Shown here: positions 1 to 7,385 of the stretch, in pieces
How positions within the stretch are numbered: position 1 is the stretch's first letter
Layout: the number at the start of each line of letters is the position of its first letter
Assembly (NCBI GenBank): GCA_964503335.1
Contig: CAZCZZ010000035.1
Coordinates: 1 to 39,183 of the forward strand
Reading direction: 5' to 3'
DNA: 39,183 bases
Origin: CAZCZZ01 sp964503335
GTDB taxonomy: Bacteria; Verrucomicrobiota; Kiritimatiellia; CAIVKH01
Notes under the pieces: generated by a model
Database searches by the model: none
Told to the model about the DNA's origin: nothing
The model's input: the letters and a program-made list of their open reading frames with translations, nothing else
Translations under genes and position numbers: made by a program

Positions 1-390
1 GATGTACGGCTGCCCCTTCTCCTGTCCGCACGCGTAGATCTGGACTATGTTCCGGTGGTTCAGCGCCGCTGCTGCGCGCGCCTCGCGGAAGAAGCTCTCG
101 ACAAGCGATGCGTCCGCACCCATCGACTGCTTCATGACCTTGATGGCAACGAAGCGGCCGAGGGTCTGGTCGTAGCCGCGGTAGACTGCGCCCATGCCGC
201 CCATGCCGAGGACTTCGGCCAGCAGGAACGACCCGAGCAGGGCCGGCACCTTCTGGGAGGTGTGACAGTGCGGACAAATGACCGTGGAGAACGAGGGGTA
301 AGTCGAGACGTTGATGATGGTTCCGCACTTGGAACAGGCGATCTCGTCCACCCGATCGGCTATGGTTTCTATGGCTTCAGGGTTATTCAC
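1..390 (-). CDS. Ser/Thr protein kinase with N-terminal zinc ribbon (C-terminus cut by window)
   Basis: Hanks-type Ser/Thr kinase, of which only the first 130 residues lie in the window. Reading the minus strand from a GTG at 388-390 gives a zinc-ribbon-like segment (C19-x2-C22 and C39-x2-C42), then the glycine-rich loop GMGGMGAVY (62-70), the ATP-binding lysine in VAIK (K84) and the helix C region FREARAAAAL with the expected Glu (E103). The HRD and DFG motifs would lie beyond base 1. An in-frame TGA at 397-399 limits the start; GTG 388-390 is the first possible start and a second GTG follows at codon 14. The Shine-Dalgarno is weak (GGAG about 14 nt upstream). The gene is divergent from the SRPBCC gene. 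Such zinc-ribbon kinases are common in PVC bacteria; the substrate cannot be told from sequence. Confidence 0.88.
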   Translation of the reverse strand, partial: MNNPEAIETIADRVDEIACSKCGTIINVSTYPSFSTVICPHCHTSQKVPALLGSFLLAEVLGMGGMGAVYRGYDQTLGRFVAIKVMKQSMGADASLVESFFREARAAAALNHRNIVQIYACGQEKGQPYI

Positions 391-514
391 CGCTCGTCAG
401 CCGCTCCACATGGGTCCGACGGCATCACCGTATCGACCGCGCGCCGTTCTGTCCAACCGCAATCAGCAGGTTCCAAGCCATTTGCGAATGCTCCCGGGTG
501 ACGTATCCTGCCGC

Positions 515-991
515 ATGCTCACCATTACACGGCAGGATGACGGCGCGTTCATGCTTGAGACGGAGCTCTGGATTCCCACCCCGCGGGCCAGGGCGTTTGA
601 GTTCTTTGCGGATGCGCGCAACCTGGAATCCCTTACGCCGCCGTGGCTTGGCTTCCGGATCCTCACGCCGCAGCCAATCGAAATGAAGGAGGGTGCGCTG
701 ATCGACTACCAGATCCGGCTCCGGGGCCTGCCCATGACGTGGCGAACGTTGATTTCAACATGGGAGCCCGGGCATCGCTTCGTCGATACCCAGCTTAGGG
801 GACCCTACCGCGAGTGGATTCATGAGCATGCCTTCTCGGATGAGCGTGGCGGCACGCTCTGCCGTGATACCGTGCGCTACCGCGTGCCCGGAGGGACCCT
901 GGTCAACCGCTGGCTCGTCGAGCCGGACGTGCGCCGCATCTTCGGATTCCGCCGCGAGACGATGAAGAACTTATTCGCCGCCGCGGATTGA
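515..991 (+). CDS. SRPBCC-family ligand-binding protein
   Basis: Small helix-grip (START/SRPBCC, polyketide cyclase/dehydrase-like) protein of 158 residues. The diagnostic run is the N-terminal ETELWIPTPRARAFEFFADA followed by NLESLTPPWL and FRILTP, then IDYQIRLRGLPMTWRT, and LRGPYREWIHEH with RDTVRYRVP near the C-terminus. This pattern is typical of the cell-division-inhibitor-like SRPBCC proteins whose ligand is unknown. The frame stays open upstream to about 311, but that stretch lacks family resemblance and runs opposite the kinase gene, so I start at ATG 515; ATG 551 is an alternative because conserved sequence begins just after it. It is followed after 31 nt by the CDF exporter, probably one transcript. 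No catalytic residues are evident; a binding or carrier role is inference. Confidence 0.82.
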   Translation: MLTITRQDDGAFMLETELWIPTPRARAFEFFADARNLESLTPPWLGFRILTPQPIEMKEGALIDYQIRLRGLPMTWRTLISTWEPGHRFVDTQLRGPYREWIHEHAFSDERGGTLCRDTVRYRVPGGTLVNRWLVEPDVRRIFGFRRETMKNLFAAAD

Positions 992-1022
992 CCTGCGCGA
1001 CGGGAAAAGGTCAGATCGCCGC

Positions 1023-1925
1023 ATGGTGGCAAGATCACAGGACGCGACCCTCATGCGGGCCATGAAACTCTCCCTCGCCGTCGGCCTGTGCATGCTCTGC
1101 GCCAAGGTGTACGCATTCCTGTCCACGGGATCCGCCGCCATTTTTTCCGATGCGGCAGAGTCCATCGTTCATAACATTGCAGTCGGCTTCGCCCTGTTCA
1201 GTCTTTATTACTCGTTGAGGCCTGCCGACCGGAATCATCCCTACGGCCACGACAAGATCGGCTACTTCTCGGCTGGTTTCGAGGGGTCCATGATCGTCCT
1301 CGCAGGTGTTGTCATCATCGCAGAGGCCATCCGCCGTTGGCTCGCCGGAAGCGCTCCTGAGAACCTCGACACGGGTCTGGCGATCACCATCGGCGCCACG
1401 CTGGTCAATGGAGCCCTCGGGTTTTACCTCATCCTGAAAGGTCGCGAGAACCGGTCCCTCATCCTCGAAGCGAACGGCAGGCACGTCCTGACGGATAGCT
1501 GGACCAGCCTCGGCGTCATCGTCGGACTGCTTCTCACGAGGCTGACCGGCTGGTGGCCGTTCGACCCGATCTGCGCCATCATCGTGGCGCTCAACATCTT
1601 CGGCTCGGGCCTTCGCCTCATGCTGCGATCCTACCGCGGCCTGATGGACGAGGCCGACCCGGATATCGAAGCAACGCTGACGAAGGTGCTCGATGAAGAG
1701 ACGGTAAAACGGGGCATCACCTATCACGAACTCCGGCACCGCGAATCCGGGCCCACCACATGGGTGGACGTTCACCTGCTATTCCCCGACGAAACACCTC
1801 TCCGCATCGCTCACGAACAAGCCACCGAGATCGAAGCCCGGCTCGATGCCGCGATTGATGGTCCCACGCATGTTACGACCCACCTCGAACCCGCTGTAGA
1901 TCATGCACGGGTCCATAATGCTTAG
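1023..1925 (+). CDS. Cation diffusion facilitator (CDF) family metal exporter
   Basis: Inner-membrane CDF transporter of 300 residues, expected to exchange divalent metal (Zn, Fe, Mn or similar) for protons. Visible features are the TM2 site FSDAAESIVHN (D43, with Glu at 46 and Asn at 51), the loop motif HPYGHDKIGYFSAGFEG (72-88), and the TM5 site RHVLTDSWTS with H154 and D158. The cytoplasmic C-terminal domain (about 205-300) carries the His-rich metal-binding strand typical of the family (YHELRHRESG, WVDVHLLFP). Six transmembrane helices fit the hydrophobicity. The second Asp of the usual TM2 DxxxD pair is replaced, as in the COG0053 subgroup with SDAxES, so metal specificity is not safe to assign. 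The stop is only 6 nt before the glycerate kinase start, so cotranscription is likely. Confidence 0.92.
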   Translation: MVARSQDATLMRAMKLSLAVGLCMLCAKVYAFLSTGSAAIFSDAAESIVHNIAVGFALFSLYYSLRPADRNHPYGHDKIGYFSAGFEGSMIVLAGVVIIAEAIRRWLAGSAPENLDTGLAITIGATLVNGALGFYLILKGRENRSLILEANGRHVLTDSWTSLGVIVGLLLTRLTGWWPFDPICAIIVALNIFGSGLRLMLRSYRGLMDEADPDIEATLTKVLDEETVKRGITYHELRHRESGPTTWVDVHLLFPDETPLRIAHEQATEIEARLDAAIDGPTHVTTHLEPAVDHARVHNA

Positions 1926-1931
1926 CGTGGA

Positions 1932-3047
1932 ATGAAAATCGTCGTCGCATTCGACAAGTTCAAGGGTAGCCTCACAGCGCGCGAGGCCTGCCGCATCGCG
2001 TGCGAAGCGCTGCGCGAGGTCTTGCCACACGCGGAGATCATTTCACAGCCGCTCGCCGACGGCGGAGAGGGCACGTCCGACATCCTGCTCGACACGCTTC
2101 ACGGCGAATGGATGCCTTGCGAAGTCACCGGGCCGCTCATGGAAGAACGTGTGATGGCCGGGTATACATGGCTTTGCGAACAGGATGTGATCGTGGTCGA
2201 AATGGCGCGAGCCAGCGGCCTTGGTCTTCTCCGCGCTGGGCAGAGGAATCCCCTTCACACCACGACATTCGGAACCGGTGAGCTTCTTCACGCCGCGTTT
2301 TCACACAAGGCCCCTGTCTGGCTTACTGTCGGCGGCAGCGCCACTGTCGATGGCGGCGTGGGCGCAGCCACAGCGCTCGGGTGGAAATTCCTCAAGGCGG
2401 ACGGATCACCCCTCGCCCCCGGCGGCGGGAGCCTCTTGAACCTCCACAGCATCGAACCGCCGCATGCGCAGCAGTTCCCGCGCATCGACGTGTTGTGCGA
2501 TGTGGAGAATCCGTTATGCGGTGACCAGGGCGCCGCGAGGATTTTCGGCCCACAGAAAGGTGCGTCGCCACATGAGGTGGAACAGCTTGAAGCAGGTCTC
2601 GAAAGGCTCGCGAACGTTGTTCACGCCTCGCTTGGCATAGACATTTCGCACCTCAAGGGTGGCGGCGCGGCGGGTGGTTTAGCAGCGGGTGCTGTGGCCT
2701 TCCTGGGAGCACACCTGGTCTCCGGAATTGACTCGATCCTTGAAATCGTCCGGTTTCGCGAGTCTCTCGCGGGGGCGGATTGGGTCATTACCGGCGAAGG
2801 CTGCTTTGACGAGCAGTCCCTCTACGGAAAGGTCGTTTCCGGTGTCGTGCGCGCCGCCGGTGCAGCGAAGGTGAATGTCGCCCTCATCGCAGGGCACATC
2901 GCGGTCCCCGAAGTCATCTACCGGCCCCGCGGCATCAGCGCGGCGCGATCGCTTATCCAGCCCGGCATGACCCTTGAAGATTCAATCACCAGGGCCCCGG
3001 CCCTCTTGCGTCAGCGGGCAGTCGATCTCGCCAGCCACATGACCTGA
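1932..3047 (+). CDS. glxK: Glycerate kinase, type I (GckA/GlxK family)
   Basis: Glycerate kinase of 371 residues, the normal family length, phosphorylating glycerate with ATP to a phosphoglycerate (2-phosphoglycerate in the best known members). The N-terminus MKIVVAFDKFKGSLTA matches the family start, ADGGEGT lies at 42-48, the glycine-rich VGGSATVDGGVGAATALG comes mid-protein, and GGGAAGGLAAG and TGEGCFDEQSLYGK follow in the second half. The start is 6 nt after the CDF gene. The 3' end overlaps the convergent GH13_18 gene by 37 nt. Placed next to a candidate glucosylglycerate phosphorylase, it is the natural enzyme to return released glycerate to glycolysis; that pathway link is inference from context. 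The symbol is by family; garK would be equivalent. Confidence 0.93.
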   Translation: MKIVVAFDKFKGSLTAREACRIACEALREVLPHAEIISQPLADGGEGTSDILLDTLHGEWMPCEVTGPLMEERVMAGYTWLCEQDVIVVEMARASGLGLLRAGQRNPLHTTTFGTGELLHAAFSHKAPVWLTVGGSATVDGGVGAATALGWKFLKADGSPLAPGGGSLLNLHSIEPPHAQQFPRIDVLCDVENPLCGDQGAARIFGPQKGASPHEVEQLEAGLERLANVVHASLGIDISHLKGGGAAGGLAAGAVAFLGAHLVSGIDSILEIVRFRESLAGADWVITGEGCFDEQSLYGKVVSGVVRAAGAAKVNVALIAGHIAVPEVIYRPRGISAARSLIQPGMTLEDSITRAPALLRQRAVDLASHMT

Positions 3048-4744
3048 TACGGGTCCAATCGCAGGCCGCCTTTGCCGGATTTGAGCTTCTTGTTCTGGAT
3101 CAAGTCGTTATCCCCTTCGACGCTGAAAGCTTCCCCGCCAAGCTCCACGGCCTGCGGGGTAAGGTTGTGCAGGGCGACAACGATCTCGGACCCGTCGGGC
3201 GCGGTTCGCTCCACGGCGAATACGCGCTCGTCGATTTGAAGGACGCGCTGAGGGCCGTCCGGATGGAAGGCCGGGTGGCGTGACCTCAACTCAAGCAGCC
3301 GACGGATTTCCGTGACAGCCTTCGCCTGGTTCGAACCGGCGTCGCCCAGTCGCGCCATAAGGTCGCTCTTCGTCCACTTGTGACGGTTTATCGATCGGGC
3401 CCGACCGCTTCGCGTCATGCCCTCCACATCGTTCGGTGTCGCCGTCAGGGCGTGGAAGTAGACAGCCGGAATGCCCTGCAGGGCAAGCGGCACAGCTTGC
3501 GAGCAGATGAAACGCCGGAAATGCATTTCCTGTGCCTCGTCGGACGCCCCGCTCATGGCATCGAACCACGTGATGTTCAATTCATAGGGACTCTCCGTGT
3601 TGTCGCTGTTCCGCTTCATGGAGACCTGTCCCCCGCAGTTCTTCACGTGGAGGATCACGTCATCGAGCTCGGAGGCAGAAACCAGCCCCTGTAGCGGGCG
3701 AACGCCGATGCCGTCGTGCGACGCCGTAAAGTTCAGGAACGTGCACCCTTCAGGCGGAGGAGCCAGGCTCGCCGCCCACTGACTCAGGTGCCGCGCGTCG
3801 CCTTTGACCAGCGCGTGCAGGAGCAACGGGGGCAGGCTGAATTGATACACCATGTGGGCCTCATCGCCCTGGCCGAAGTAGCTTACATTCTCCGCGTGGG
3901 GAACGTTGGTCTCCGTGAGCAGGATCGTGTCAGGCGCGAGCATCTCGACCACCTCGCGCATGACTTTGACGACCTCATGGGTTTCATCGAGGTGGATGCA
4001 TGTCGTTCCGGACCGCTTCCAGAGGTACGCGATTGCATCGAGCCGGATGATGCGAGCGCCCATCGCAATGTAGTAGAGAAGGATATCGAGCAGTTCGAAC
4101 AGGACGTCCGGGTTTGAGAAGTCGAGGTCGACCTGGTCGGTGCTGAACGTGGTCCAAACCTGTCTCCTGCCCTCGCGTGTCTGGACCGGCGTGAGCACGG
4201 GGTGACTTCTGGGCCGGACCACCTGGGACACGTCAAAGGCTTGATCTGCCGTGATGAAGTAGTCACGCGCCGGCGATATGCCGAGCTCGAAGTCCTTGAA
4301 CCAGCCGCTCTGCCTGGAGGCGTGATTCAGCACAAGGTCAACCATCAGGCGATAGCGCTTTCCAAGTTCCTGCACGTCCGCCCATTGACCCAGCTCCGGG
4401 TCCACGCGACGGAAATGCACCACGGAGAAACCGTCATCCGAGGAAGACGGGAAGAAGGGCAGGATATGCACCGTGTTGAACGCATCGCCACCAACGACGT
4501 CGAGGCATTCCCGCAGCGCGACCAGGGGGTGCTCGGCGGGGTCGCGGACCATATCGCCGTAGGTGATGAGCACCGCATCGCGCTGCGTCCAGCGGTAGGG
4601 CTGCGCCGGTTGGGGATAACCGAGTCCGTACCGGCCGGCCATCATGGACAGGCGCTCCATGCAGTGATCCGCCCTGGACCCGTACAGCAGCGCCATGCTG
4701 CGGACGAGCGGCCGAAGGTCGTGGCGATGGAAGGGCGACATCAT
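3011..4744 (-). CDS. GH13_18 sugar phosphorylase, likely glucosylglycerate phosphorylase
   Basis: Alpha-amylase-fold enzyme of 577 residues in the sucrose phosphorylase subfamily. Conserved regions are DLVLNHAS (about 136-143), the nucleophile in RIIRLDAIAYLWK (D236), the acid/base in LLTETNVPH (E278) and the third acid in FTASHDGIG (D344). ILPFFPSSSDDGFSV and ITYGD near the N-terminus are typical of GH13_18. The family splits glucosides with phosphate to alpha-glucose 1-phosphate. Length is nearer to glucosylglycerate phosphorylase (E. coli YcjM type, about 560) than to sucrose phosphorylase (about 490-505). Neighbours are glycerate kinase (convergent, 37-nt overlap) and, across a divergent promoter, a glucosyl-3-phosphoglycerate synthase, so glucosylglycerate is the favoured substrate. 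Sucrose, sucrose 6-phosphate or glucosylglycerol remain possible. The start overlaps the upstream GT4 stop as ATGA. Confidence 0.9.
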   Translation of the reverse strand: MMSPFHRHDLRPLVRSMALLYGSRADHCMERLSMMAGRYGLGYPQPAQPYRWTQRDAVLITYGDMVRDPAEHPLVALRECLDVVGGDAFNTVHILPFFPSSSDDGFSVVHFRRVDPELGQWADVQELGKRYRLMVDLVLNHASRQSGWFKDFELGISPARDYFITADQAFDVSQVVRPRSHPVLTPVQTREGRRQVWTTFSTDQVDLDFSNPDVLFELLDILLYYIAMGARIIRLDAIAYLWKRSGTTCIHLDETHEVVKVMREVVEMLAPDTILLTETNVPHAENVSYFGQGDEAHMVYQFSLPPLLLHALVKGDARHLSQWAASLAPPPEGCTFLNFTASHDGIGVRPLQGLVSASELDDVILHVKNCGGQVSMKRNSDNTESPYELNITWFDAMSGASDEAQEMHFRRFICSQAVPLALQGIPAVYFHALTATPNDVEGMTRSGRARSINRHKWTKSDLMARLGDAGSNQAKAVTEIRRLLELRSRHPAFHPDGPQRVLQIDERVFAVERTAPDGSEIVVALHNLTPQAVELGGEAFSVEGDNDLIQNKKLKSGKGGLRLDPYQVMWLARSTAR

Positions 4745-6045
4745 GTGGAGTAAAGCCCCGCAATGTTTCCGAGGATGTTGCGAAGGCAGCGCCGCAGCTC
4801 CGCGTAGCTGTAGAATCGCGTCGCCACCTGGAAGTTGTGGTCAACCATCTTCTTCCTATAGGCCTCGTCCTCCAGCACCCGCCGGACATCGTCGACCACA
4901 TCCTGCGTTAGAAACCCGTCCATGATCGGGCAGTGAAAACCCTTCGGCTCGATGTCCCGCGCGAAGATGGAGTAGCGGTTCACAAGAACCGGGATCTTGA
5001 AGTAGAACGCCTCGAGCAGCGCGTTGCCGAACCCCTCGTAGAGGCTTGTGTAGGAGACAAGCGACGCATGCGGGTAGATATCCCACAGCGTGTAGACCTT
5101 CCGGCCCTCGCTATCGAGCTGCCGCATATCCCCCACGCGCGTGGCGATGAAACGCAGGTCGACACCGGACTGCCGGGCGTGCTCGGACAACATGTTCCTG
5201 TACTCCACGCCCTCGTCCCCGGCCTCGTGCGATACGACGAGCTTGCAGTTCGGTTTGCCGAGCATGCGCAGAAGCTGGATCGCGTGCTCGATTCCTTTGC
5301 GCGGCACGACACGCGTGGGTTGCAGGATAATGACGTCGTCCGGCGAAAAGCCCATCTCGGTCCGGAAGTCCGAGGCATACTCATCCATGGCCGGCGCAGG
5401 TGTCTCGAAATCAAAGACGTTCGGAACCAGCTGCGACGACACGCCTTTGCGGTGCGCCAGCTCCTCCTGCGCGGCCTGGTTGATCACCACATGCTGCAGG
5501 TCATGGTCGCGCGAGGGAAAAGCCATATCCAGGATGTCGTTGACGCCGTTCACGGAAAAGCGCGTACGCTCCCAGTAGAAGTCATGGTGGTGTGCGATCG
5601 CGGGGATGTGCGTTTCCGACACGAGGTGCGTGGCCGCGACACCCAGAGGCACGTGCATCGGAATCGTCATGACGTTTTCGAACACGAGGATCTGGATGTC
5701 ATACTTCTTGATGAACTCGTACAGCGTCATCTTCAGGTATGCCGCCATCTCGTGGATGCGCTGCGTGGCCAGCGGGGATCGCGCCGTCTTCCCCCAGATC
5801 TGCTGGTTGATCCATTCGTTCTCGGGGTGGCCGAAAAAGGCTTCCGGCACGCAGAAGCTCACCGCGGGATCCCGGTCCAAGCGCCCCGCATACCAGAAGC
5901 ACTGGTGCTGGTCCTGCCGGAGCACATGCGCCCACTTGGCGCTTTCGAGCGATACGCCGTCGGTACCCGCAAATCGCGTGGATACGAAACCGATTCGCTG
6001 TGGCGCGAGATAGCGCCCGCTTCTCCAGTTCTTGATTCCAGGCAT
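4741..6045 (-). CDS. GT4-family glycosyltransferase
   Basis: Retaining GT-B glycosyltransferase of 434 residues. The C-terminal donor domain has the usual ILQPTRVVPRKGIEHAIQLL segment (R and K contacting the nucleotide-sugar phosphates) and the EX7E motif YEGFGNALLEAF (E337, E345) followed by KIPVLVNRYS. The N-terminal acceptor domain contains GTDGVSLESAKWA and AIAHHHDFYWER. It is the first gene of a minus-strand operon and its stop overlaps the GH13_18 start by 4 nt; a good Shine-Dalgarno (GAGGAG) precedes the ATG at 6043-6045. In Petrotoga a GT4 enzyme (MggA) adds mannose to glucosyl-3-phosphoglycerate on the way to mannosylglucosylglycerate; a similar extension role fits this cluster but the sugar and acceptor are not deducible from sequence. 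Confidence 0.88.
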   Translation of the reverse strand: MPGIKNWRSGRYLAPQRIGFVSTRFAGTDGVSLESAKWAHVLRQDQHQCFWYAGRLDRDPAVSFCVPEAFFGHPENEWINQQIWGKTARSPLATQRIHEMAAYLKMTLYEFIKKYDIQILVFENVMTIPMHVPLGVAATHLVSETHIPAIAHHHDFYWERTRFSVNGVNDILDMAFPSRDHDLQHVVINQAAQEELAHRKGVSSQLVPNVFDFETPAPAMDEYASDFRTEMGFSPDDVIILQPTRVVPRKGIEHAIQLLRMLGKPNCKLVVSHEAGDEGVEYRNMLSEHARQSGVDLRFIATRVGDMRQLDSEGRKVYTLWDIYPHASLVSYTSLYEGFGNALLEAFYFKIPVLVNRYSIFARDIEPKGFHCPIMDGFLTQDVVDDVRRVLEDEAYRKKMVDHNFQVATRFYSYAELRRCLRNILGNIAGLYST

Positions 6046-6062
6046 GTCTCTCCTCGTTCAGT

Positions 6063-6093
6063 CTAATAACCTCTTTCCCTCCCGATCCGTCAA
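6063..6093 (-). promoter_or_regulatory. Candidate promoter for the GT4-GH13_18 operon
   Basis: On the minus strand TTGACG (6088-6093) is separated by 19 nt from TATTAG (6063-6068), 18 nt before the GT4 start. The -35 matches five of six and the -10 four of six consensus bases, but the spacer is long, so this is only a candidate. It lies in the 173-nt divergent gap 6046-6218. Confidence 0.3.
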
Positions 6094-6182
6094 CTCTTAC
6101 CGGATTCTTTCAGGGTCTCCCCGGGTACTTCCACTGGACAAATTCTTGAGGTGTGGTTTAAAGAAGGTAACGACTCGCAACG

Positions 6183-6194
6183 CATTCATGAATG
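6183..6194. promoter_or_regulatory. 12-bp perfect palindrome in the divergent cluster promoter
   Basis: CATTCATGAATG is a perfect palindrome located 24 nt before the M20-like start, in the only non-coding gap between the two operons of the cluster. It could be an operator for the plus-strand operon. A 12-bp palindrome may also arise by chance. Confidence 0.25.
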
Positions 6195-6218
6195 GTGTGA
6201 CGGGAAATCCTAAGCGTT

Positions 6219-7385
6219 ATGGCCGATCTCGAGAATATCCTGACCTCGTTGCCTCGTTTCCGCGAGGCGGCGGACGCTTTGCGCGAGATGCTTCTCGCCA
6301 ACCTGACCATGATCGGCGAGATCCCTGCGCCGACGTTCTCTGAGCTGGATCGCGCTGTCTTCATCGCAGAGCGTTACGGCCAGTGCGGGCTCTCCGGATG
6401 CTCCGTGGATGCGAAGGGCAACGCCATCGGGATGATCCCCGGCACGGACGGCAGACAGAACATCCTGCTCTCCGCCCACAGCGACACGTTCGTCGAAGAC
6501 CAGCAGGACCAGACGATCGAGATCCATGCCGATCGTGTCGTCGGCCCCTTTGTCGGCGACAACGCCATCGCGCTCGCTGCCCTGGCCACGCTACCGACAC
6601 TTCTCGAGAAGCTGGAAATCCGGCCACGCGCCAACGTCTACCTTATCGCGGCGGCTCGCACCCTCGGACGGGGAAACCTTGAAGGGATCCGCCACATCTT
6701 CCAGACATCCGGAATTCCCTTCGCGTCAGGCCTCTGCCTCGAGGGCCTCCAGTTGGGAAGGTTGAATTACGCAAGCATCGGCATGCTCAGGGGCGAAATC
6801 ACCTGCCGCTTGCCGGACAACTACGAGTGGGCGAAGTTCGGAGGAACGGGATCCATCATCCCGATAAGCGACATCATCATTCGCATCGGCCAGATTCCGC
6901 GACCGCAGCGACCGCTCACCACGGTAATCATCGGCTCGGTGCACGGCGGCATCTCGTCGAGCAACATCGCGAGAACCACGACGCTTCAATTCGAGGTGAG
7001 AAGCGAGTCTTCCGAAATCATCCGCCAGATTGCCGAACAGATCGAGGACATCACCGAAGACGTGGCCGGCAAATCCGGCACCCGTGTGGAGCTGGATATC
7101 CTCGCGCAACGCGAGCCCGGCGGCATCGACATCGCCCACCCGCTGACCAAGAGCGCGCGGGCCATCCTGACGAAACTCGGGTTGCAGCCCAGCCTGTACG
7201 CCACAACTTCGATGATGGCGGCCCTGCGCGACGCGGGCATCGCCGCCTTGACCCTGGGCATCACCACGGGCGAGCGCAAAAACGAACTCGATGAAATCGA
7301 CGAGGCGGTGGCCATTGCGCCGATGTCCCTCGGCATGGCTCAACTCGTGGGCATGCTGCTGGCCATGGACGGAGGCGCGACATGA
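6219..7385 (+). CDS. M20/PepT-like protein, probably catalytically altered
   Basis: Protein of 388 residues with the fold pattern of M20 metallopeptidases: LLSAHSDT (H87, D89) and VGPFVGDN (D114) match the first metal-binding sites, and a dimerisation-type domain with HGGISSSNIA lies at about 195-300. The usual Glu-Glu pair (VGEEGLGxL in PepT-like relatives) aligns with AAARTLGRGNL (about 144-154), so both Glu appear lost. E175 (CLEGLQ) may keep the next ligand. The His expected in the DHGGHSW-like segment aligns with DNYEW (200-204), and the C-terminal His (GAHTLDE-like) aligns with ERKNELDE (352-359). It is the first gene of the plus operon and overlaps gpgS by ATGA. A pseudoenzyme, or an enzyme with other chemistry, is inferred; the alignment was made by eye. 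Confidence 0.75.
   Translation: MADLENILTSLPRFREAADALREMLLANLTMIGEIPAPTFSELDRAVFIAERYGQCGLSGCSVDAKGNAIGMIPGTDGRQNILLSAHSDTFVEDQQDQTIEIHADRVVGPFVGDNAIALAALATLPTLLEKLEIRPRANVYLIAAARTLGRGNLEGIRHIFQTSGIPFASGLCLEGLQLGRLNYASIGMLRGEITCRLPDNYEWAKFGGTGSIIPISDIIIRIGQIPRPQRPLTTVIIGSVHGGISSSNIARTTTLQFEVRSESSEIIRQIAEQIEDITEDVAGKSGTRVELDILAQREPGGIDIAHPLTKSARAILTKLGLQPSLYATTSMMAALRDAGIAALTLGITTGERKNELDEIDEAVAIAPMSLGMAQLVGMLLAMDGGAT

Noticed and set aside
4933..6066. Open frame of 377 codons on the plus strand opposite the GT4 gene
   Set aside because: Antisense shadow of a clear GT4 enzyme; no motifs and no plausible start context.
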